Source: Kiritimatiellales bacterium
Lineage (GTDB): Bacteria; Verrucomicrobiota; Kiritimatiellia; Kiritimatiellales; Pontiellaceae
Direction of reading: 5' to 3'
DNA: 33,076 nt
Assembly (NCBI GenBank): GCA_003252225.1
Contig: QKFE01000261.1
Span: forward strand, 1-33,076
The stretch's first letter is position 1. Every line of letters starts with the position of its first letter. A program made the translations under genes and the position numbers. Shown piece after piece: positions 25,710 to 33,076 of this stretch. The notes below the pieces were generated by a model. The model saw only the letters and a list, made by a program, of their open reading frames with translations, searched no databases and had not been told where the DNA came from.

Positions 25710-28214
25710 ATGGATAATTTTACACCACGCGCTCAACAGGTTCTTCAGCTGGCTCGAAAAGAGGCTGACCGGTTCAATCACGGCTATGTCGGCACCGAGC
25801 ATATCCTTCTCGGGCTGATCGCCCTCGGCCACGGCGTTGCAGTGAATGCGCTGCAGGCGTTGGGAATTGATTTGGCATCAGTACGGATGGAAGTTGAAAA
25901 AGCGGTCGGTACCGGCCCCGAAACCAAAACCATCGGAAATATTCCGTTCACTCCGCGCGCAAAAAAGGTGCTGGCGCTTTCGGCCAGTGAAGCGCGCGGT
26001 TTGGGCCATAGCTATGTCGGTACTGAACACATTCTTTTGGGGCTGCTTCGCGAGGGCGAGGGGATTGCCGCCCGTGTGCTCGAAAATCTCGGAGTGGATC
26101 TCGATGAAACCCGCTACGAAATCATGAAAACCCTCGACCCGGATTACGACCCCGCCGCCGAAGGCGAATACGAGGAAGAGGATGAGCGCGATGCGGGAAT
26201 CGCCAGCCAGCAGCAGCGCGGTAAAGGCAAATCCAAAACCCCCGCGCTGAACACCTTCGGACGCGATCTGACCAAACTGGCCAAAGACGGCGAACTTGAC
26301 CCGGTGATCGGCCGTAAAGATGAAATCGAACGCGTTATCCAGATTCTCTGCCGCCGTACCAAAAACAACCCGGTTCTGCTGGGCGAAGCCGGCGTCGGAA
26401 AAACCGCTATCGCCGAAGGGCTGGCGCAGGCCATTACCGACGGGAATGTGCCGGATTTGCTGGTCGATAAAAAAGTCATCACGCTCGACCTCGCGCTGAT
26501 GGTTGCGGGCACAAAATACCGCGGCCAGTTTGAAGAGCGCATCAAAGCCGTGATGGATGAAATCCGCAAAGAGAAAAACATCATTCTCTTCCTCGATGAA
26601 CTGCACACGATTGTTGGCGCCGGTTCCGCCGAAGGGACGATGGATGCCGCCAATATTATCAAACCCGCGCTCTCCCGCGGCGAACTCCAGTGTATCGGCG
26701 CAACCACACTGAAAGAATACCGCAAGTACATCGAAAAAGACGCCGCGCTCGAACGCCGTTTCCAGACGGTCAATGTGAAAGAACCCACCATCGAAGATGC
26801 CGTGCAGATTATGAAAGGGCTGCGCGCGAAATATGAAGAACACCACCACGCGCAGTTCACGGATGCCGCGCTTCGCGCCGCCGTTGAATGTTCTTCCCGC
26901 TATCTGCCGGATCGCTTCCTTCCCGACAAAGCGATCGACCTGATTGACGAGGCCGGCGCCCGTGCGCGTATCGGCAGTATGAGCCGTCCGCCCGAACTCA
27001 AAATGCTCGAAGAAGACATTCTGATGTACGAGAAAAAGAAAAACGACGCCATCCACGAACAGAAATTTGAAAATGCCGCCAACTACCGCGATCAGGAACG
27101 GCAGGCCAAAGAAAAGCTCGAAGGCCTGCTCGAAAAATGGCGGAAAGAGCGCGATGAAAACCGCACCGTTGTCACCGATGAAGACATTATGGTTGTCGTC
27201 TCCAAATGGACCGGTATTCCGGTTATGAAAATGGGCGAAAAGGAGATGGCGCGTCTGCTTCGAATCGAAGAAGTCGTCGGCGAACAGGTGGTCGGCCAAC
27301 AGGAAGCCGTCAGCGCCATTGCCCGCGCACTGCGCCGTTCGCGCGCCGATCTGAAAGACCCGAAACGTCCGATCGGCTCCTTCATATTCCTCGGCCCGAC
27401 CGGCGTCGGAAAAACCCTGCTGGCCAAAACACTCGCCGAATTTATGTTCGACGATCCCGAATCATTCATTCAGATCGATATGTCCGAATACATGGAAAAA
27501 TTCAATGCCTCCCGTTTGGTCGGTTCGCCTCCGGGCTATGTCGGCCACGAAGAGGGCGGCCAGCTGACCGAGCGCGTGCGCCGTCGGCCCTATTCCGTTG
27601 TGCTGTTCGATGAAGTTGAAAAAGCCCATCCCGACGTGATGCACATGCTGCTCCAGATTATGGAAGAAGGCCGCCTGACCGACAGCCTTGGACGCAGTGT
27701 CGATTTCCGCAACACCGTCGTCATCATGACGTCGAACCTCGGGGCGCAGGAGGTGAAGAAAGCCGGTGCGCTCGGTTTTGCGCCGTCGAACGAAGAGGTC
27801 GATTACAAAAAGCTCAAAGAGCTGATGATGGCGATCGCGAAGCGTACCTTTAAGCCGGAACTGCTGAACCGCCTCGACGATATGATTGTTTTCCGCGAAC
27901 TGAACCGCGACGATCTCGAAACCATCATCAACCTTGAACTGGCGAATATTCAGAACCGGGTGCTGGGGCGGAATATTGAACTGAAAATTTCTAAACCGGC
28001 CCGCGACTTCCTGCTCGAAAAAGGATACGACAAAGCCTACGGAGCCCGTCAGCTCCGCCGCACTGTCGAGCGTTACCTCGAAGATCCGCTGGCGGAGGAA
28101 ATCCTGCGCGGCGTCATCGAAAACGATTCCGTCGTTATGGTGAAAGCCACCAAAACAGGCCTCACCTTCAAAGGCGCTCCCGCCGCCGTTGAAGAATCCG
28201 CAACAGAGGAATAA
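25710..28214 (+). CDS. clpC: ATP-dependent Clp protease ATPase subunit ClpC
   Basis: Clp_N repeats, two Walker A motifs (GEAGVGKTAIAEG, GPTGVGKTLLAK), UVR-containing middle region, LGF tripeptide in D2 (ClpP-binding type). Confidence 0.95.
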   Translation: MDNFTPRAQQVLQLARKEADRFNHGYVGTEHILLGLIALGHGVAVNALQALGIDLASVRMEVEKAVGTGPETKTIGNIPFTPRAKKVLALSASEARGLGHSYVGTEHILLGLLREGEGIAARVLENLGVDLDETRYEIMKTLDPDYDPAAEGEYEEEDERDAGIASQQQRGKGKSKTPALNTFGRDLTKLAKDGELDPVIGRKDEIERVIQILCRRTKNNPVLLGEAGVGKTAIAEGLAQAITDGNVPDLLVDKKVITLDLALMVAGTKYRGQFEERIKAVMDEIRKEKNIILFLDELHTIVGAGSAEGTMDAANIIKPALSRGELQCIGATTLKEYRKYIEKDAALERRFQTVNVKEPTIEDAVQIMKGLRAKYEEHHHAQFTDAALRAAVECSSRYLPDRFLPDKAIDLIDEAGARARIGSMSRPPELKMLEEDILMYEKKKNDAIHEQKFENAANYRDQERQAKEKLEGLLEKWRKERDENRTVVTDEDIMVVVSKWTGIPVMKMGEKEMARLLRIEEVVGEQVVGQQEAVSAIARALRRSRADLKDPKRPIGSFIFLGPTGVGKTLLAKTLAEFMFDDPESFIQIDMSEYMEKFNASRLVGSPPGYVGHEEGGQLTERVRRRPYSVVLFDEVEKAHPDVMHMLLQIMEEGRLTDSLGRSVDFRNTVVIMTSNLGAQEVKKAGALGFAPSNEEVDYKKLKELMMAIAKRTFKPELLNRLDDMIVFRELNRDDLETIINLELANIQNRVLGRNIELKISKPARDFLLEKGYDKAYGARQLRRTVERYLEDPLAEEILRGVIENDSVVMVKATKTGLTFKGAPAAVEESATEE

Positions 28215-28268
28215 GCCAGTTTAAAATAGGCGGCGTTCGGAAGAGAAGCTGGCATCTGTTCCGGGGGA

Positions 28269-28392
28269 ATGAAAAACGTGGTTCTTTGCGAAAAGGCCAC
28301 GTTAGTGTTTTCCCGTAGACGAAAAAGCCCGCGCCCCAGTCAGGTTGACATCATCAACCAGGCTTCGTCTGCGTTTTGGGGGTTGATTTTTT
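28269..28392 (+). promoter_or_regulatory. Structured clpC-argS intergenic leader; candidate attenuator/terminator
   Basis: Hairpin AACGTGG/CCACGTT (28275-28303); AGACGAA..GCC (28317-28329) / GGCTTCGTCT (28361-28370) enclosing GGTTGA-CATCA-TCAACC (28343-28359); alternative ATCAACC (28353-28359) / GGTTGAT (28381-28387) followed by T-tract. Confidence 0.5.
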
Positions 28393-28435
28393 ATAGGGGT
28401 GAAAATAACCTCGGCCCCTTTTACGGAGAGAGAAA

Positions 28436-30169
28436 ATGCGCGAATTTGCAACGTTTGAAGAGAAGCTTTCGGCCTGGACGGCGGAGTCGATGAAATCTGT
28501 TTTCGGGCTGGATGAGTCGGAAATCCATCTGGGTGTTTCGCCGACGAATAATGAGCAGTTCGGCGATTATCAGTGCAACGCGGCGATGGCGCTTTCTAAA
28601 GCGTTGAAAAAGGCGCCGCGCCAGATTGCGCAGGAGTTTGTGGAAGGGGCCGTATTGCCGGACTTTATTGATCGGGTTGAAATCGCCGGGCCGGGATTCA
28701 TTAATTTTTTTCTCTCGAACAGCGCGGTTGCCGGATATATCCAGTCGCTCGAAAATGATGCCAAACTAGGCGCTGAGCCGGTGGGTGAAGGCAAAACGGT
28801 GGTCATTGATTATTCGAGTCCGAACGTGGCGAAACCGATGCATATCGGGCATATCCGTTCGACGGTGATTGGAAATTCGATTGACCGGCTTTACCGTTTT
28901 CTCGGTTATAATGTGATTGCGGATAACCACCTCGGCGACTGGGGCACCCAGTTCGGTTTAATGCTGGTCGGATACCGCGCATTCGTAAATGAAGCGGCAT
29001 TGGCGGAAGCACCGGTTGAAGAGCTGGAACGTATTTATGTCGCCAGTTACAACAAGTCGAAAGAAGACGAAACGTGGCGGGAAAAGGCGAAAACCGAATT
29101 GGTGAAACTACAGCAGGGGAACGAAGAAAACCGGGCGCTGTGGAAAAAATTTATCGAACTTTCGATCGAGGAATTTGACACCATTTATAATCGGCTCGGC
29201 GTGAAATTTGACCTCTATCGCGGCGAGAGTTTTTATAACGACCGTTTGCCGAAAATCATCGAACAGCTCGAAGCAAAAGAACTCGCAAAAGAGAGCGATG
29301 GCGCGCTGATTGTTGATCTGGAAGAGGACGGTATGCCGGTCTGCATCGTCCGGAAAAGCGACGGCGGGTACAACTATGCCACAACCGATTTAGCGACGGT
29401 CGAATCGCGCATCGAAGAGTTCAGTCCGGAGCGGATTATTTATGTGACGGATGAACGTCAGCAGCTTCATTTTAAACAGTTTTTCAAAATCTCTGAAAAG
29501 CTCGGGCTGGAAGCCAATCTGGTGCATGTCTGGTTCGGGCTGATGCGGCTGCCGGAAGCAACGTTTTCAACCCGCGAAGGCAACGTAATTAAATTGGCGG
29601 CGTTGCTGGATGAAGCGGAAGCGCGCGCGCTTGAACTGGTCAAATCGAGCAGCCCGGATATGCCGGAAGCGCAGCAGAAGGATTTGGCGAAAGCGATCGG
29701 GATCGGCGCCATCAAATATACCGATCTCAGCCAGAATCCGCAAAGTCTGGTGACATTCACATGGGAAAAGGCGCTGAATATGGAGGGGGAGGGTAATTCC
29801 GCGCCGTATCTGCAATATGCCTATGCCCGTATTTCATCGGTGAGCGATAAATATAAGGCACAGTTCCCGGACTCCGATTTGAACCGTTATCCGCTGGTAA
29901 TTGAGCACGAACTTGAGCGCAGGCTGGCCATTAAGCTTGCGCGTTTCCCGGCGGCGGTCAGCGGCGCGGCGGATAATTACCGTCCGAATATTCTGGCGGA
30001 TTATCTTTATGACCTCGCCCAGATTTACAGCAGCTTCTATTCAAACGTCCCGTTTCTGAAAGCGGACGAGGGCGTGCGCGAAAGCCGTATCCGCCTTTGC
30101 CGGTCAATCGCTGCGGTGCTGAAACAAGGGCTCGATTTGCTGGGGATTGAAACACGCGACCGGATTTAA
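28436..30169 (+). CDS. argS: Arginyl-tRNA synthetase
   Basis: SSPNVAKPMHIGHIRSTVIGNS (HIGH motif), DNHLGDWGTQFGLM, YATTDLATVESR, C-terminal DALR region YLYDLAQIYSSFYSNVPFL; SD ggagagag. Confidence 0.97.
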   Translation: MREFATFEEKLSAWTAESMKSVFGLDESEIHLGVSPTNNEQFGDYQCNAAMALSKALKKAPRQIAQEFVEGAVLPDFIDRVEIAGPGFINFFLSNSAVAGYIQSLENDAKLGAEPVGEGKTVVIDYSSPNVAKPMHIGHIRSTVIGNSIDRLYRFLGYNVIADNHLGDWGTQFGLMLVGYRAFVNEAALAEAPVEELERIYVASYNKSKEDETWREKAKTELVKLQQGNEENRALWKKFIELSIEEFDTIYNRLGVKFDLYRGESFYNDRLPKIIEQLEAKELAKESDGALIVDLEEDGMPVCIVRKSDGGYNYATTDLATVESRIEEFSPERIIYVTDERQQLHFKQFFKISEKLGLEANLVHVWFGLMRLPEATFSTREGNVIKLAALLDEAEARALELVKSSSPDMPEAQQKDLAKAIGIGAIKYTDLSQNPQSLVTFTWEKALNMEGEGNSAPYLQYAYARISSVSDKYKAQFPDSDLNRYPLVIEHELERRLAIKLARFPAAVSGAADNYRPNILADYLYDLAQIYSSFYSNVPFLKADEGVRESRIRLCRSIAAVLKQGLDLLGIETRDRI

Positions 30170-30410
30170 TCGCAGATTAAACGAGCTCTCTGTTGCGCTG
30201 TTTCGCGGAGTTCATTCCCGGGCTTCGGTCGGTGCTTTTATATAACCCGATCCGGCTTTTTGGTGAGAGCCTTCACATTCTGATGTGCGGTTTTGTTTGG
30301 CAAAAAACCGTATTAATTAGACGCATTGCAATATATCAGCTTCTCCCATCCTGCCGTAGTTTGCTGACTATGGAGTGATGAAAGCATCTACAGTTGGATG
30401 GAGGTTTGGG

Positions 30411-32288
30411 ATGAAAAATGGAAAGAAAGCCCCCGGCAAGGTAAACAAAGGAGCGCCGAGCGGATTTGTAATCAGTTTAATCGTACATGCCGCGGCGTTT
30501 CTGCTGGCCGGTATGCTGGTTGTTTTTACGGTTGTTCAGAAAGATGAGCCGAAGTTTGAACCGCCGAAGCCGGTTGACCGGCCGAAAATGAAGCTGAAAA
30601 AACCGAAGGTGAAGGTTAAGAAAACCGCCAAGCCGAAATCGACGCAGCGCATCGTCACGAAAGTGAAGAAAGCGAATATGCCGGATATCCAGCTGCCGGA
30701 AATGTCGGGACTGGGGGCTGGACTGGGCGAGGGCGTCGGCGGGTTTGACCTCGGCGGGATTGAGCTGACTCCGACAGTAATGGGCGATGATATCTCTTCC
30801 GGCAACGATCTGGTTGGAACCTTTTACAGTATCATGCGCGACCGCAAAGGCCGGCCGCTGACCTACAGCAAAGAGGAACATCAGCAGGCGATCCGCCGCT
30901 TTTTGAAGAGCGGGTGGAAAACCTCGACGCTGTCTCGTTATTATCAATCTCCGAAAAAGCTGTACGGATCGATGATCATGATTCCGGAAATGTTTTCTTC
31001 GGTTGCTCCGCAGTGTTTCGGCGAAAGCGACCGCGACAGCCAATACTGGATGGTTCACTACAAAGGCCAGATTGTTTATCCGGAAGATATCACCTTCCGT
31101 TTTGTTGCGCAGGCGGACTCCACGGTGGCTGTGCGGATTAACGGCGAAATCGTTATCGGCGGCTATTGGTACACCCATCAGGAGTCGGAGATGGGGGACA
31201 TCTGGCGTTCAAATTCGGCGGATGACCGCAAATGGTGGATGGGAAACTGGACGGCGGTGGTCGGCGACTGGGTAACGCTGAAAGCCGATGAACCGGCCGA
31301 TATTGAAATTCTGATTGCCGATGCCGGCGGCATCTGCTGCCTAATGCTGGCCGTGCAGGAGCAAGGGGTTGATTATGAAATTCGTCCCGGCGGCGGGCCG
31401 CGTCTTCCCGCATTTAAAACCGCCATGCCTTCCCACGATTTGCAGGACATTATTTATCGAGACATGGTCGTTGGCGAAGTCTGTCTGACCAACGGGCCGG
31501 TTTTCAATGACTTCGGAAAAATGTCGGCAGAAAAGGCAAAAGAAGCCGCAGAGCTGCTCAAGCAGGTTAACGCCGTAACCGTTGAACCGGCGGTCACCGA
31601 AGCCAATATCGAAACCCGTGACTGGACGTTTAATGACGGCAATATTTTAACCGGTTCGTTTGTAACCCGGATCGGCGATAAAGCCGTACTCAAAACAGCA
31701 GATGGAAAACAGAAAAAACTTCCGTTGGCTGCGTTCAGTGCGGCGGATTTGGAATATATCGACCTGTGCAATCCTCCGGATCTGATGGTTTCGGTTACCA
31801 GTAAAGAGGAGCCCGTCCATGCATACGAAGACGGGGCCAAAGTGGAGATTGTCGGCTACGACGCAACCTACACCGCGAAAATCCGGAAAAAAGGCGCCAA
31901 GCCCTATCCGCACGAACTCAAAGCCGAATACTACGCCATCGGAAAACAGCGCCATGCCGATGTATATATCCTGCTCGACCGGCAGGAAACCGAGTTTTCG
32001 CTGGATGAAAGCAACAACTTCTCCTTCGATTTTTCCGGCAAACCCGTACACCTGCGTCGGATTGAGCCGCGCGAGTGGGAAAACGCCGATTTCACCGTAC
32101 GCGGCGAAGAGGGTTACGGAAGCCTGATTGTCGTCAAAGACAAACGCGGCGTGATTGTCGCCGAAAAAGCCTCCGCACAATGGATCCGCGATGCCTACGA
32201 AAAACTACAGGCTTTCCCCGTCGGTCGCTACATGAACGACCACGCCGAACGCGTATTCCCCGAAGGCATCCCGCGCGCGCGCTATTAA
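30411..32288 (+). CDS. TonB-like N-terminus + PA14-like region + SHD1 domain envelope protein
   Basis: Single TM then P/K-rich stretch EPPKPVDRPKMKLKKPKVKVKKTAKPK; GLGAGLGEGVGGFDLGG; PA14-like FRFVAQADSTVAVRINGEIVIGG; SHD1-like RDWTFNDGNILTGSFVTRIGDKAVLKTADGKQKKLPLAAFSAADLEYI. SD GGAGG before ATG at 30411. Confidence 0.8.
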   Translation: MKNGKKAPGKVNKGAPSGFVISLIVHAAAFLLAGMLVVFTVVQKDEPKFEPPKPVDRPKMKLKKPKVKVKKTAKPKSTQRIVTKVKKANMPDIQLPEMSGLGAGLGEGVGGFDLGGIELTPTVMGDDISSGNDLVGTFYSIMRDRKGRPLTYSKEEHQQAIRRFLKSGWKTSTLSRYYQSPKKLYGSMIMIPEMFSSVAPQCFGESDRDSQYWMVHYKGQIVYPEDITFRFVAQADSTVAVRINGEIVIGGYWYTHQESEMGDIWRSNSADDRKWWMGNWTAVVGDWVTLKADEPADIEILIADAGGICCLMLAVQEQGVDYEIRPGGGPRLPAFKTAMPSHDLQDIIYRDMVVGEVCLTNGPVFNDFGKMSAEKAKEAAELLKQVNAVTVEPAVTEANIETRDWTFNDGNILTGSFVTRIGDKAVLKTADGKQKKLPLAAFSAADLEYIDLCNPPDLMVSVTSKEEPVHAYEDGAKVEIVGYDATYTAKIRKKGAKPYPHELKAEYYAIGKQRHADVYILLDRQETEFSLDESNNFSFDFSGKPVHLRRIEPREWENADFTVRGEEGYGSLIVVKDKRGVIVAEKASAQWIRDAYEKLQAFPVGRYMNDHAERVFPEGIPRARY

Positions 32289-32307
32289 CCTTCATCATAT
32301 ACATCCC

Positions 32308-32350
32308 AGCCCCATGGCGAAAAGTGATACTTGAGCCATGGGGCTTTTTT
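32308..32350 (+). terminator. Intrinsic terminator
   Basis: AGCCCCATGGC-gaaaagtgatacttga-GCCATGGGGCT-TTTTT. Confidence 0.9.
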
Positions 32351-32408
32351 GTTCACCGGTTGTCCGGCACACTAACGCCGGTTCTGAAAATCCCTGTCAG
32401 TTGTGCCA

Positions 32409-32436
32409 TGTAAGGGGGTGGGGCGCGGGGAGGGGG
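32409..32436 (+). repeat. 28-nt G-rich repeat copy B (G-quadruplex motif)
   Basis: TGTAAGGGGGTGGGGCGCGGGGAGGGGG; identical to 16662-16689. Confidence 0.85.
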
Positions 32437-32521
32437 TGTTTCAAAACTTGAAACTGTAAACCTGAAATTTGAAAGCCGATTGGCCGGATTTTTTCTCCGG
32501 TTTACCCTTCCTGTTTCCTGA

Positions 32522-33076
32522 CTATTTCGACACTTCTTCGAGCGCGATTTGTGCCCACTCCCAAAGTCGTTGAGGCTGATAACGAACCGTGGAAATATCT
32601 TTCATGATGAATTCCATATTGGCACCCCGACCGATATCAAGCACGCGGCGGATTTCCGCGCGGGCGCGCTGCGGATGCCAGTTGTCCTCCGCCAGAATTG
32701 CCGGGCTGGGCTTGATCGAATAAACCATATCGGCGCCCAGTCCGTTCATCAGCTTTTCAACATTGCACCACGCGCTGGTTGAGACCTTCCGCAGGTTCGG
32801 AATGCGTTTCAAAATTTCAGCTTTATTGTGTAGCGGTTCGCAGCAGCCGTAATAGTTCACACCCCATCGCTCCATCCAGCGCATATCGTGCTCGAGCGCA
32901 AACTCCCAGTGCATATCGGGCGAAACCTCCGAAAAAATCTGCGCGTTGGAACAGCCCCACATTTCAGACGGCTTTACATGCGCCGGTTCATTTTCGAGAT
33001 TGGGCAGTGTTGAAATATAGCCGTAACCGCCGGAACCGACGCGCACATTCGAATTATCCAGCGAAAGCAGGTTCTG
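32522..33076 (-). CDS. URO-D superfamily (uroporphyrinogen decarboxylase-like) protein, C-terminal part, truncated by window end
   Basis: EFALEHDMRWMERWGVNYYGCCEPLHNKAEILKRIPNLRKVSTSAWCNVEKLMNGLGADMVYSIKPSPAILAEDNWHPQRARAEIRRVLDIGRGANMEFIMKDIST; reading frame appears to continue past the right edge. Confidence 0.6.
   Translation of the reverse strand, partial: QNLLSLDNSNVRVGSGGYGYISTLPNLENEPAHVKPSEMWGCSNAQIFSEVSPDMHWEFALEHDMRWMERWGVNYYGCCEPLHNKAEILKRIPNLRKVSTSAWCNVEKLMNGLGADMVYSIKPSPAILAEDNWHPQRARAEIRRVLDIGRGANMEFIMKDISTVRYQPQRLWEWAQIALEEVSK

Noticed and set aside
25878-27299. 473-aa minus-strand ORF antisense to clpC
   Set aside because: Shadow ORF from codon bias of the confidently assigned clpC; no recognisable domain and no SD.
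1-33076. CRISPR array, phage genes or a recognisable defence system
   Set aside because: No regularly spaced direct repeats with spacers, no cas, phage structural or known defence genes among the ORFs.

Overview
33-kb chromosomal window. Its style (PVC-type proteins, SHD1 domain, many palindromic intergenic repeats) suggests the Kiritimatiellota/PVC group; this is inference only. Main blocks, left to right: (1) the edge of an IS5-type transposase; (2) a histidine kinase/NarL-type response regulator pair whose kinase has a very large extracytoplasmic region; (3) a minus-strand corrinoid/C1 cluster (MetF-MetV-methyltransferase fusion, FocA-like formate channel, Fhs, corrinoid protein, RACo-like ASKHA activator, DUF1638) with a divergent PocR-AraC regulator, ending in what looks like a deletion scar joining a truncated URO-D methyltransferase to a truncated AraC gene; (4) a YbdG-like MscS channel and a GH5 glycanase; (5) galE/galK with a divergent PocR-AraC regulator; (6) tRNA-Val(GAC), glmM, a LolD-like ATPase and ilvE; (7) an mcsA-mcsB-clpC arginine-phosphorylation locus followed by argS, whose leader could fold into mutually exclusive hairpins; (8) a TonB-like/SHD1 envelope protein and a partial URO-D family protein. 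Most intergenic gaps hold hairpin-forming repeats, including two identical 28-nt G4-capable sequences and a near-perfect 28-bp inverted repeat. The strongest system-level hypothesis is a methyl-group-to-formate oxidation module. All assignments come from reading the sequence and supplied ORFs; no database search or folding program was run.
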